A stretch of 64,000 bases of DNA from Verrucomicrobiales bacterium (GTDB taxonomy: Bacteria > Verrucomicrobiota > Verrucomicrobiia > Verrucomicrobiales > DEV007), in the NCBI GenBank assembly GCA_029212615.1, contig JARGPJ010000005.1, forward strand, positions 310,001-374,000, given 5' to 3'. Below are positions 51,880 through 60,564 of this stretch, piece after piece. The notes under the pieces were generated by a model. It was given only the letters and a program-made list of their open reading frames with translations. It did no database searches and was not told where the DNA came from. How positions within the stretch are numbered: the first letter of the stretch is position 1; each line of letters starts with the position of its first letter. A program made the translations under genes and the position numbers.

Positions 51880-53301
51880 ATGGACTTCCCCCCCTACTAT
51901 CTCGACCACCTCGCCGGTGGTCGACTGATCATTGGTCTGATTGCTTCGATCCACGTGCTCATCAATCACCCACTTGCAGTTGGGGCCTACCCTCTACTCG
52001 TTTTTATGGAGTGGCGGGGGCACAAACTCAACCGCCCCGACCTCGATCAACTCGCCTACCGGATTACCTTTGTTGTTTTCCTCATCACGACAACGGTCGG
52101 AGCACTCACCGGTGTCGGCATCTGGATATCAACCTCCCTCTTTGCCCCGTTTGGAATCGGCAGCCTCCTCCGTGTTTTCTTCTGGGGGTGGTTCACGGAG
52201 TGGATTGTTTTCATTTCCGAAGTCATCCTTATCATGTGGTGGTTCCTGTCCTGGAAGAAGGCGGATACACCGGACAAAAAGCGAAAGCACATCCGGATCG
52301 GAGTCGCTCTCGCGATCATGTCGTGGATCACCATGGCGATCATTGTCGCCGTGTTAGGCTTCATGATGCGCCCCGGCGAATGGAGCCAGACCCGCACCTT
52401 CATCGATGCCGTCCTGAATCCCCTCTACCTTCCCCAGCTCCTCTTCCGCACATCCTTTGCCTTCATGACAGGGGCGGTATTCATCTGGTTCGCGACCTTC
52501 TTTTTCACTAAAGGAAAGCAGGGAGGGGCGCGTTCCTGGGTGGTTGAGCGACTCTCGCATGTCGTCACCGTGGCAACGATTGCGACCGCCATCTTCGGCA
52601 TCTGGTATTGGCAGGCGGTCCCCGAATCGATGCAGGCGAACAAATCCGTCGCCCTCCTCTCCCAGCAGTTCTCTCACTGGCACGACAAATACCAATGGAT
52701 TCTGGGAGCAACCGTGATCACTTTCTTTCTTGTCGGCGTGATCGGAGTAACCTCCGGCCGGCTCCTCCCCCGCTGGGCATTGCTCATCCCCACCTTCCTC
52801 GGGATCTGGATGCTGGGTCATTTCGAACGCGCCCGTGAGTTTATGCGGAAGCCATGGGTGATCGGGGACTACATGTATTCGAACGGTATTCGGGAGGACG
52901 AACTCGCCTTCCTCCAAAGCGAAGGGATCCTCAAACACGCGACTTACGTCACCCATCGTGAAGTGACTCCTGAGAACCGGATCGAAGCGGGGCAGGATGT
53001 CTTCATGATCTCCTGTTCCCGGTGTCACAGTACCACCGGACTAAACGGGGTCATCGAAAAATTCACGACCATGTACGGTGAAGAGAGCTGGAACGATGAT
53101 GGCATGATGCTGTTCATCCAGAACATGCACCAAACCCGGACTTTCATGCCTCCATTTCCGGGAAATGAAGACGAGGCAAAAGCCCTTGCCGCCTACATCC
53201 AATCGCTTCGGGGAACCGGAGAAACCCTCCACGGTGCGCAAACCGTCGGCATTCGACTGCCGGAACCGGCCCCTTCACCCCCTCCCTCTCCGAAAGACTG
53301 A
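51880..53301 (+). CDS. CydA-superfamily-like membrane protein fused to cytochrome c
   Basis: About 473 residues. Eight TM helices (residues about 14-335) resemble CydA, subunit I of cytochrome bd: SIHVLINHPLAVGAYPLLVF is like the first helix with its haem His, ITTTVGALTGVGIWIST like the second, and FTEWIVFISEVILIMWWF like the helix with two acidic residues, although here they are seven and not eight apart. The loop FERAREFMRKPWVIGDYMY is like the CydA GRQPW segment. A C-terminal cytochrome c domain follows (CSRCH at 379-383, Met in TRTFMPPF). Electrons would arrive through cytochrome c rather than quinol. ATG at 51880 is chosen; a TTG lies three codons earlier. Confidence 0.7.
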   Translation: MDFPPYYLDHLAGGRLIIGLIASIHVLINHPLAVGAYPLLVFMEWRGHKLNRPDLDQLAYRITFVVFLITTTVGALTGVGIWISTSLFAPFGIGSLLRVFFWGWFTEWIVFISEVILIMWWFLSWKKADTPDKKRKHIRIGVALAIMSWITMAIIVAVLGFMMRPGEWSQTRTFIDAVLNPLYLPQLLFRTSFAFMTGAVFIWFATFFFTKGKQGGARSWVVERLSHVVTVATIATAIFGIWYWQAVPESMQANKSVALLSQQFSHWHDKYQWILGATVITFFLVGVIGVTSGRLLPRWALLIPTFLGIWMLGHFERAREFMRKPWVIGDYMYSNGIREDELAFLQSEGILKHATYVTHREVTPENRIEAGQDVFMISCSRCHSTTGLNGVIEKFTTMYGEESWNDDGMMLFIQNMHQTRTFMPPFPGNEDEAKALAAYIQSLRGTGETLHGAQTVGIRLPEPAPSPPPSPKD

Positions 53302-53341
53302 CTCAACCCTGTTCACTCCACCACCCACCCCTGTTGACGCG

Positions 53342-54679
53342 ATGACTTCTCCCGATTTATTCAGCATCCTTGCCCGGACACCGGTTCCCCGTGATCTCGA
53401 GCTTCCCCTCCCCCTGCCGGAACCGGTTCTCACCGTTCTCCTGGTACTCCTCTTCCTCCTTCACATCTTCTTCGTGAATCTCATGGTCGGAGGCACGATT
53501 CTCGTGACCTTCTTCGAAATACTGGGGCTGCGGCGCCCGCGCTGGGACGAACTCGGATACGAGATTGCCAAGACCGTCACGGTCAACAAGAGTCTCGCTG
53601 TCGTCCTCGGCATTGGGCCACTACTTTGTATCAACCTCCTCTACACGATCCAGTGGTACAGCGCCAATGCCCTCACCGGCCACGCCTGGCTCCTCATTAT
53701 CCCCCTGGTCACGATCGCTTTCCTCCTCGCCTACTTGCACAAATACACGTGGCATCGATGGAATACAGGGAGATGGAAACAGCTTCATCTCACCATCGGA
53801 TTGATTTCATTACTCCTCTTTCTGGCCATTCCCGTGATCTTTCTCGCGAACGTGAATCTCATGCACTTCCCTTCGGAATGGGCCAAGGTGAAAGGCTTCT
53901 TCTCGAGCCTCGAACCCGGGAACGTCTTTCCCCGTTATGTGCACTTCCTTCTCGCCTCGATCGCGATTGCCTCCCTTTTCATGGTCGGCTGGTTCGGGAG
54001 AAAGAGCTACCCCATCGAGCGCCTCGAGGGCTTCACCCGTCCCGGACTGAAACGCCTTTTCCTGAAAGGAACCGCTTTTCCAACCGCCGCTCAATTCATC
54101 GCAGGACCACTGCTGCTTTTCACCCTTCCAAAAGTGGGCATCACCACGAGCCTCTACCAGGTCATCCTTGCCGGGGCATCCGTCGGCCTCCTCGTCACCT
54201 GGCTGCTCTTCCGCGAGATCCGCAAAAGTGACGACCACGTCGGAAACCGGTACATTCCTATCTGTTTTCTCTTTTCTCTTGTCGTTCTCGGCATGGGAAG
54301 CGGCAGACAAATTTACCGCCAGGCCGCACTCTCGGAGCACAAACAGGAGATCGCAGACCGGACGGCGTCCTACGAGTCCGCCCTTGCAGAGTTCCGTGCC
54401 ACCCACGAAGCCACAGATACGGAGGCCAACAGCAAACCGGCAGGTGAGACCCTCTTCGCCAACTGCGCCGCCTGCCACGCTCCGGAGATTCAACTGGTGG
54501 GACCCTCTCTCGCGGAAATCGCGGAAATCTACGCCGGCAACCCGGAAGGCATCGTCGCCTGGGCCAAAGCCCCCGGAAAGAAACGCCCGCAACTCCCCCC
54601 GATGCCTCCCTTTAATCACCTCGGCGACGAAGCCCTCCATTCCATCGCTGTTTTTATGCTGGAAAAAGCAGGTAAGTGA
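53342..54679 (+). CDS. second multi-spanning membrane protein with C-terminal cytochrome c
   Basis: About 445 residues with eight TM helices. It also shows CydA-like segments: LLHIFFVNLMVGGTILVTF as first helix, IGPLLCINLLYTIQWYSA as the second, and PRYVHFLLASIAIASLFMVG with a His placed like the b558 ligand. The C-terminal domain has CAACH at 375-379, a short cytochrome c with Met in LPPMPPF. It overlaps no gene but follows the CydA-like gene by 40 bp and is presumably the partner subunit. The upstream reading frame is open from 53165; the ATG at 53342 precedes the first helix. Confidence 0.7.
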   Translation: MTSPDLFSILARTPVPRDLELPLPLPEPVLTVLLVLLFLLHIFFVNLMVGGTILVTFFEILGLRRPRWDELGYEIAKTVTVNKSLAVVLGIGPLLCINLLYTIQWYSANALTGHAWLLIIPLVTIAFLLAYLHKYTWHRWNTGRWKQLHLTIGLISLLLFLAIPVIFLANVNLMHFPSEWAKVKGFFSSLEPGNVFPRYVHFLLASIAIASLFMVGWFGRKSYPIERLEGFTRPGLKRLFLKGTAFPTAAQFIAGPLLLFTLPKVGITTSLYQVILAGASVGLLVTWLLFREIRKSDDHVGNRYIPICFLFSLVVLGMGSGRQIYRQAALSEHKQEIADRTASYESALAEFRATHEATDTEANSKPAGETLFANCAACHAPEIQLVGPSLAEIAEIYAGNPEGIVAWAKAPGKKRPQLPPMPPFNHLGDEALHSIAVFMLEKAGK

Positions 54680-54703
54680 TCGTCATTCCCTCTCCCCACC
54701 CTG

Positions 54704-55573
54704 ATGTCCTTTTTAAAAATCCGTCTGTTCTCCCTCTTCATCTGCACCCTCGGCATTTTTCTTTCAGGCTGCGATCGAAGCGTCGAACCGGCCACGAGGA
54801 TTTTCCCGGTTCGTGGCGTCGTTCAGAAACAAATGGACGATCCCGCCATGATGTTGATCGATCACGAAGAAATCCCCGGCTTCATGCCCCGCATGATCAT
54901 GCCCTTTCGAGTCCTCGATCCGGCAGAGTTCGACGGGATCAAACCGGGCATGGTCGTGACTCTGAATTTTCACGTCACTGACTCCGACTCATGGGCTAGC
55001 GATGTCACGCCGACCGGGGAAACAGGAGCGATCACTCTCGAAGAACGTGCCACTTCAAAGAAACTTCTCGGTATCGGAGACACACTGAGCGACTTCGAAT
55101 TTCTCGACGAAAATGGCAAGCCCGTTCGGATCTCCGACTTTCGGGGAATGCCGGTCGCTCTGACCTTTGTATTTTCCCGCTGTCCCGTCCCGGAATACTG
55201 CCCCCGAATGATGGATCACTTCGCCCGGGTTCGCGAAAAACTCGATACCGATCCTGAAGCCCCGGAGGCCTACCGCCTCCTCACGATATCTTTCGACAGC
55301 GAATACGACTCTCCTGAAATAATGAAATCCTGGGGATCCCGCTTTGGTCATGCAGAAGGCCAGGCATGGAGCCTCCTTTCGACTCCTGATTCGACGACCA
55401 TCGACGCCGTCTCCTCTGAAATCGGATTACGATTTGGCGAAGCCAACGGAACGCTCCAGCATAATTTGAGAACCGTGGTCCTCGACCGCGAAGGCGTCAT
55501 CAGGGCGCTCTACACGGATGAAACATGGGAGATCGTCGATTTGATTGATGCTATCAAAACCGCCGATTCCTGA
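54704..55573 (+). CDS. SCO-family lipoprotein with N-terminal CusF-like copper domain
   Basis: A 289-residue lipoprotein (lipobox LSGC, Cys23). Residues about 33-110 resemble the CusF-type periplasmic copper domain, ending in the Met cluster GFMPRMIMPF and the segment VTLNFHVTDSDSW. Residues about 120-285 are a SCO/thioredoxin-like domain with Cys160 and Cys166 (CPVPEYCPRM), five residues apart instead of the usual three, and a conserved His in QHNLRTVV. SCO proteins deliver copper to or reduce thiols in cytochrome oxidases. It is the fifth gene of the operon starting at regB. Confidence 0.85.
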   Translation: MSFLKIRLFSLFICTLGIFLSGCDRSVEPATRIFPVRGVVQKQMDDPAMMLIDHEEIPGFMPRMIMPFRVLDPAEFDGIKPGMVVTLNFHVTDSDSWASDVTPTGETGAITLEERATSKKLLGIGDTLSDFEFLDENGKPVRISDFRGMPVALTFVFSRCPVPEYCPRMMDHFARVREKLDTDPEAPEAYRLLTISFDSEYDSPEIMKSWGSRFGHAEGQAWSLLSTPDSTTIDAVSSEIGLRFGEANGTLQHNLRTVVLDREGVIRALYTDETWEIVDLIDAIKTADS

Positions 55574-55598
55574 TCCTGTCCCCACCTCTTCCTTTTTC

Positions 55599-56267
55599 AT
55601 GAAAATCAGTGAACCCCGTTCCACACCGGCGCCCCGGAGGCGCATCAGCTGGAGACCACTGCTGATTCTCATCCCGCTCGCGCTCTCATCCTGCGAACCG
55701 CCCCGGCCCAATAGCGGAGTGACGATGGGCGAATTCCGGGACGTCGCCGACTTTTCATTCACAACCCAGGAAGGCGAATCACTTTCCCGGAATGAACTGA
55801 AGGGGAAGATCTGGATTGCGAATTTCATCTTCACGTCCTGTGCCGCCGAGTGCCTCGTCCTCTCTTCCCGCCTTGCCGAGCTGCAAATGCACTACCGGGA
55901 CTACGAAGACGTGGCCTTCGTCTCATTTTCCGTCGATCCACAGTCCGATACCCCGGAACGCCTTCACCAATATGCCGGCAAATGGCATGCCAACCCCGAA
56001 CGTTGGCACTTTCTGACAGGGGACACGACCGCGATCGACGACATTGTGGTCAATAGCTTCCTGCTCCCCGCGACGAGAGATCCGGTCGAAGCCGGAAAAC
56101 TTTTTTCAGAGACATTGATCCACAGCAGTCGATTTGCTATTGTGGATCGCACCGGCAAAGTTCGCGCCTATGTCGATGGAATGCCGCCGGAATCAGTTCA
56201 AACGATCAGCCAGATAATCATGCAGCTCCTGCAGGAGCCTCTTCCTACCTCCACCGATCAGACGTAA
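55599..56267 (+). CDS. SCO-family lipoprotein
   Basis: About 222 residues, probably a lipoprotein (LALSSCEPP). The thioredoxin-like domain has the classic SCO motif CAAEC (Cys81, Cys85) and the His in IHSSRFAIVDR, the third copper ligand. Compared with the SCO upstream it lacks the CusF-like part. The first ATG (55545) is too far upstream; the ATG at 55599 is selected. Having two SCO paralogues next to each other suggests that one is a copper donor and the other a thiol-redox partner. Confidence 0.88.
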   Translation: MKISEPRSTPAPRRRISWRPLLILIPLALSSCEPPRPNSGVTMGEFRDVADFSFTTQEGESLSRNELKGKIWIANFIFTSCAAECLVLSSRLAELQMHYRDYEDVAFVSFSVDPQSDTPERLHQYAGKWHANPERWHFLTGDTTAIDDIVVNSFLLPATRDPVEAGKLFSETLIHSSRFAIVDRTGKVRAYVDGMPPESVQTISQIIMQLLQEPLPTSTDQT

Positions 56268-56272
56268 TCCCT

Positions 56273-56599
56273 ATGAAAAACAGCCTCTCTATCCTCGCCC
56301 TCATTTCGGTTCTCTTTGCCCCCCTGATTCAGGCGGCTCCGCTTTCAGTCACGGTTCAAGTCGATGTTCCCACCATCAAATGTGCCGGATGCTCCTGGGC
56401 GATCTCGGAGGAACTGAAGAAGCTCGATGGAGTTTCCGCCGTACACGTTGACCCTAAAAAGAAAACCGCGGTACTCGAAGTGACGTCAAAAGAGGTTCCC
56501 GGAAAAGACCTCATTACCGCCTCCATCGAATCAGCCGGTTACAAAGCGACCGGCTATCAAGTTCTGGACACCTCTTTCTCAGAGGCGACAAAAGAGTAA
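56273..56599 (+). CDS. secreted heavy-metal-associated (HMA) copper-binding protein
   Basis: A 108-residue protein with a signal peptide (LSILALISVLFAPLIQA) and one HMA ferredoxin-like domain. The copper site is IKCAGCSWAI (Cys37, Cys40), followed by LKKLDGVSAVHVDPKKKTAV. It probably binds Cu(I) in the periplasm and may hand it to the two SCO proteins encoded just upstream (6-bp gap). No P-type ATPase is fused or nearby. Confidence 0.88.
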   Translation: MKNSLSILALISVLFAPLIQAAPLSVTVQVDVPTIKCAGCSWAISEELKKLDGVSAVHVDPKKKTAVLEVTSKEVPGKDLITASIESAGYKATGYQVLDTSFSEATKE

Positions 56600-56615
56600 T
56601 CCCGTGCCCGACTTT

Positions 56616-56641
56616 CCGCTTCGCCCCCCTTTGCGAAGCGG
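56616..56641 (+). terminator. hairpin ending the reg-oxidase operon
   Basis: A perfect 9-bp stem (CCGCTTCGC / GCGAAGCGG) with an 8-nt loop starts 16 nt after the HMA gene. There is no T-run. It is a plausible end of the transcript that begins at regB. Confidence 0.5.
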
Positions 56642-57126
56642 TGCCGGTACAGCACTCCCGGTGAATAGCCCCGGCCCCGGAATCCTTCGCGTCTGAATCA
56701 ATGGCGCCCGGGTCATTCTTCAGCGAACGGATAAAGCCGTCTCCTGCCTGCGCAAAGCTGCCGGGAAACAACATCCTGCCCTTGCTCTGTTTCTCAAAAA
56801 ACGGCCGGATCCCCCCGAAATTCGAAACCCTGAATTTCCCCGTTTCCCCCCTCCTCTGAATACCTCTCCGACTATCTCCCGGAAGGCCCGCTTTCCGCGA
56901 ACCGTAAGGGGCCGAAGAGGCCCTACACGGGGAATAGTTGCAAAGAGGTAAAATGGTAACTTCCAATCAGTTACGGGGATCGAAACGTCGATAATCATCG
57001 CCGCAACGGTTCCAAAATAATCGAACCATTGAAACGAAACTGTTGCACGCGCTTATTTGCTGGTTCCCCCACTCGCGAGAACTATCAGTCGCCTCAACTA
57101 AGGCACAAAACAGAACCAAAAAATAA
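56642..57126. other. non-coding region before the pst operon
   Basis: A 485-bp stretch without a convincing gene. Small inverted repeats are present near 56956-56974 (GTAACT / AGTTAC) and 57008-57027 (GGTTC / GAACC) and would form a structured leader or operators. I could not find a confident Pho box (two CTGTCAT-like direct repeats). The last 60 bases are rich in A and lead into pstS. Confidence 0.4.
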
Positions 57127-58098
57127 ATGAAACTCATTAGCAACTCCCTTAAAGCCCTTGCGATTCTCCCGTTGGCGTGTGCTTCCATGGCACTTTCCGA
57201 CGAGCTGAAAGTCGACGAAAAACTTAGCGACTACGAGACTGTCAGCGGTGTTACCGGCGACTTGAACTCAATCGGATCCGATACGCTCAACAACCTCATG
57301 ACCCTCTGGGCTGAAGGATTCAAAGCAAAGTATCCTAACGTAAACATCCAGATCGAAGGAAAAGGTTCTTCAACTGCTCCTCCTGCTCTGATCGAAGCAA
57401 CCAGCCAGCTCGGACCAATGAGCCGTGCGATGAAAGCTGAAGAGCTTGACGCATTCGAAGCCAAGTTCGGTTACAAGCCTCTTGAAATCCGCGTCGCTAT
57501 CGATGCACTTGCTGTTTACACACACAAGGACAACCCTCTCAAAGGTCTCACTCTTGAGCAGGTTGACTCAATCTTCTCTTCCACATACAAGCGTGGTGGC
57601 GAGGAAATCTCCACTTGGGGTGAAGTCGGAATGGAAGGTGACTGGGTCGCTAAAGCAATCTCTGCTTACGGACGTAACAGCGCTTCCGGAACCTACGGTT
57701 TCTTCAAGGACAATGCCCTTCTCAAAGGTGACTACTCTTCCGCAGTGAAAGAGCAGCCGGGTTCTTCTGCTGTTGTTCAGGGTGTCGCAAGCGACCTCGG
57801 TGGCATCGGATACTCCGGTATCGGTTACAAGACTTCTGGAGTTAACGCAATCGCTCTCGGCGAAACTGCAGACACTCTCTTCGAGCCTACTTACGAGAAC
57901 TGCCTCTCCGGTGATTTCCCTCTTTCACGTTTCCTCTACGTTTACGTGAACAAGAATCCTGAGTCAGAAATGGACCAGCTCACTCACGAGTTCGTCAAGT
58001 TCGTCCTTTCCAAAGAAGGTCAGGAAGTTGTCATCAAAGACGGCTACTACCCAATGCCAAGCGCAGTAGCTGAGGAAGTGCTCGAATCACTTAAGTAA
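57127..58098 (+). CDS. pstS: phosphate ABC transporter substrate-binding protein
   Basis: A 323-residue periplasmic protein with a signal peptide (residues 1-24) and the PstS fold: GSDTLNNLMTLWAEGFKAKY, EGKGSSTAPPALIEATSQLG, YGRNSASGTYGFFK and KDGYYPMP. It binds phosphate and passes it to PstCAB. Its codon use (many T-ending codons such as GCT, GGT, TCT, GTT) differs from its neighbours and resembles that of amt, which suggests high expression. It heads an operon and is separated from pstC by an inverted repeat. Confidence 0.95.
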   Translation: MKLISNSLKALAILPLACASMALSDELKVDEKLSDYETVSGVTGDLNSIGSDTLNNLMTLWAEGFKAKYPNVNIQIEGKGSSTAPPALIEATSQLGPMSRAMKAEELDAFEAKFGYKPLEIRVAIDALAVYTHKDNPLKGLTLEQVDSIFSSTYKRGGEEISTWGEVGMEGDWVAKAISAYGRNSASGTYGFFKDNALLKGDYSSAVKEQPGSSAVVQGVASDLGGIGYSGIGYKTSGVNAIALGETADTLFEPTYENCLSGDFPLSRFLYVYVNKNPESEMDQLTHEFVKFVLSKEGQEVVIKDGYYPMPSAVAEEVLESLK

Positions 58099-58128
58099 GC
58101 TTTAATCTATCGATTAATTTGGAAGACA

Positions 58129-58183
58129 GGAGTAGCGGTGCTCGAGTGACTGGAAACATTCTGGACCATTCAATCGCTACTCC
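58129..58183 (+). other. 9-bp inverted repeat between pstS and pstC
   Basis: GGAGTAGCG and CGCTACTCC are separated by 37 nt in the 118-bp gap after pstS. On mRNA this would make a hairpin that could protect the pstS 3' end or partly stop transcription, so that more PstS than PstC is made. Confidence 0.6.
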
Positions 58184-58216
58184 ACTTCCTTTAACTTTTT
58201 ACTGATAATCCAAGTC

Positions 58217-60535
58217 ATGGAACAACCAACTGAGTCTTCACCTGGTGAAGGCAGCGAAATTATCCTCGATGATTCGAGGTTCGATGTTTCCCGGAAAGTC
58301 CTCCTCACGGATGGTTTCATGACGTGGTTCATCAAATTCGGCGGCGTCATGGTGGTCGCAGCCGTCATTGGAATCTTCGTCTTCATCACCTCACAGGTCC
58401 TGCCGCTCTTCAAGGGAGCATCTGTCGAGCTCGACGCTGCCACCACAACCACCGAGGCGTTGCCAAAAGGAAATTACCTGGGTATCGCCGCTGATGAGTG
58501 GATGGAAAAGCCTCTCGCCATTCGCGACGACGGCAAGTTCATCTATTCCGATCTCGTCACCGGAGAGGTTCTCGAATCAGAATTCGACTTCCTTGAGGGC
58601 GACAAAATGACGGCTCTCAGGATAGAATCCGGCGAAGATTTAATCGTTGCCGGAACAGAATCCGGTCAGGTTCATCTCATCGAATTTTCCTACAGCCCCA
58701 CTTTCAAAGATGGCGTCAGGACAGTGAATGAAGACTTGAATCTCGCTTTCACCGGTGAATTCAACGGGCCGGTCACCAAAGTATCCTGCGGCCAATCAGG
58801 GGATTCGCGTCTCATCGCTGTCCTCACTGAGACAGAAGAGGGACCTCACCTGGAACTCGATCTGGTTCAGAGAAAGAAGAGCCTGATCAGCGCAGGTGAC
58901 TGGAAAGAAGTCGGCAAAACCGACCTGACAGAAACGCTTCGCAGTGACGTGGCGGTGCAGGAAATTCTTGTTACGAACCGGGCAGATGCCGTCCTCGTTG
59001 TCTTCGAAAATGGTGAAATCGACTATCATTTCCGAAGCGGAAGCGGTCTCAACACCGAATTGCGCCAGACCTTCCAGCCCTTTGCGGATCTCAACGAGAA
59101 GAAAATCAAAAACGCCGATTTCCTTCTCGGGGATGTTTCCCTCGTTCTCACTTCGCCTGAAGGGGTGAACCGCCTCTTCAGCCTCTACCGCTCTGAAGAG
59201 GAACCCACCCGAATGTTTCATCAGACAAAAGAGTTCCCCGCCCTTCCTGATACTCCGGCCTTTTACTCGCCGAGCTTCCGCAATAAAGCCTTCCTTACGG
59301 GGACATCAAACACGGCGACCCTTCGCTACGCGACCACGGAAACCATTCGCTGGGAGTCGGAGCTTCCCTGGGAAGTGACTCACGCCCTTATTTCACGTAA
59401 GTCTGATTCCCTTCTTTTCCTCACCGAAGATCGCCATTTCGTGCGGGTCCCGGTCGATGACCCGCACCCTGAAGCCGGCATCAAGGCATTTTTCGGCAAG
59501 CAACTCTACGAGGGTTCCTCAGAAGCAAAGTATGAATGGCAGTCCACTGGCGGATCCGATGACTTTGAAGCGAAACTTTCGCTCATCCCGCTCATCTTCG
59601 GAACTCTCAAAGGAACCTTCTATGCGATGCTCTTCGCCGTTCCGATCGCCCTCTTCGGCGCGATCTACACCGCAGAATTTCTTGATCCAAAGAATAAAGT
59701 CTTCATCAAGCCCGCCATGGAAGTCATGGCATCTCTGCCTTCAGTGGTGCTCGGTTTCCTCGCTGCCCTCTGGCTCGCCCCCATGATCGAAGACCGGGTC
59801 CCTTCCGTTCTTTGTATCGTCGTTCTTGTGCCCCTCGGCGCATTTCTTTTCGGAATGCTCTGGAGCCGACAGCCACGCAACATCAAGAAGTATGTCAGAG
59901 AAGGCTACGAGTTCCTCTACTTCGCGCCCATCATGCTGATTCTTCTCTTTCTCGGATGGCAGATGGGACCACTCGTTGAGAGCCTCATTTTCACGGTGAA
60001 GGATCCTAACACCGGCGAGCGTGTCGGCGATTTTGCCCGTTGGTGGCCTTCCATCACCGGCACCGCCTACGAACAACGCAACTCACTCGTCGTTGGATTC
60101 ATGATGGGCTTCGCCGTCATTCCTATCGTCTTCACGATCGCAGAGGACTCTCTCTCAAATGTCCCTGACACGCTGAGAACAGGCTCTCTCGCTCTCGGCG
60201 CAAGCCGCTGGCAGACCGCCTGGCGGATCGTTCTCCCCACCGCCTCCGCCGGTATTCTTTCAGCGATCATGATTGGATTGGGACGAGCTGTTGGCGAAAC
60301 CATGATTGTGGTGATGGCGACCGGAAACACGCCCATCATGGAATGGAATATATTCTCCGGAATGCGGACGCTCTCAGCCAACATCGCGGTTGAGCTTCCT
60401 GAGGCACCTCACCATGGAACCCTCTACCGAACCCTCTTTCTGGGAGCAGTTGTCCTGTTCCTCATGACCTTCCTTGTCAACACCATCGCCGAAGTGCTCA
60501 GACAGCACTTGCGCGAGAAATACAAGACAGTCTGA
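58217..60535 (+). CDS. pstC: phosphate ABC transporter permease, extended PstC
   Basis: A 772-residue permease. One TM helix at about residues 38-58 (KFGGVMVVAAVIGIFVFITS) is followed by a periplasmic region of about 400 residues with short repeated beta-like blocks, then the permease domain with five or six TM helices (residues about 460-765) and the ABC permease motif region GASRWQTAWRIVLPTASAGI. Many other bacteria have a PstC of about 300 residues; this long type is known from several Gram-negative groups. The permease half carries the usual EAA loop. pstA follows after 29 bp. Confidence 0.92.
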   Translation: MEQPTESSPGEGSEIILDDSRFDVSRKVLLTDGFMTWFIKFGGVMVVAAVIGIFVFITSQVLPLFKGASVELDAATTTTEALPKGNYLGIAADEWMEKPLAIRDDGKFIYSDLVTGEVLESEFDFLEGDKMTALRIESGEDLIVAGTESGQVHLIEFSYSPTFKDGVRTVNEDLNLAFTGEFNGPVTKVSCGQSGDSRLIAVLTETEEGPHLELDLVQRKKSLISAGDWKEVGKTDLTETLRSDVAVQEILVTNRADAVLVVFENGEIDYHFRSGSGLNTELRQTFQPFADLNEKKIKNADFLLGDVSLVLTSPEGVNRLFSLYRSEEEPTRMFHQTKEFPALPDTPAFYSPSFRNKAFLTGTSNTATLRYATTETIRWESELPWEVTHALISRKSDSLLFLTEDRHFVRVPVDDPHPEAGIKAFFGKQLYEGSSEAKYEWQSTGGSDDFEAKLSLIPLIFGTLKGTFYAMLFAVPIALFGAIYTAEFLDPKNKVFIKPAMEVMASLPSVVLGFLAALWLAPMIEDRVPSVLCIVVLVPLGAFLFGMLWSRQPRNIKKYVREGYEFLYFAPIMLILLFLGWQMGPLVESLIFTVKDPNTGERVGDFARWWPSITGTAYEQRNSLVVGFMMGFAVIPIVFTIAEDSLSNVPDTLRTGSLALGASRWQTAWRIVLPTASAGILSAIMIGLGRAVGETMIVVMATGNTPIMEWNIFSGMRTLSANIAVELPEAPHHGTLYRTLFLGAVVLFLMTFLVNTIAEVLRQHLREKYKTV

Positions 60536-60564
60536 CCGTCCAAAACTTTCAATATAGATTTGTT

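Noticed and set aside
51567..52511. Plus-strand frame of 314 codons across regA and the CydA-like gene
   Set aside because: Out of frame with two well-supported genes and rich in Arg, His, Pro and Ser, typical of a shifted frame.
56514..56966. Minus-strand frame of 150 codons in the gap before pstS
   Set aside because: Basic, repeat-free translation with no family pattern, overlapping the HMA gene end; the region is more likely non-coding.
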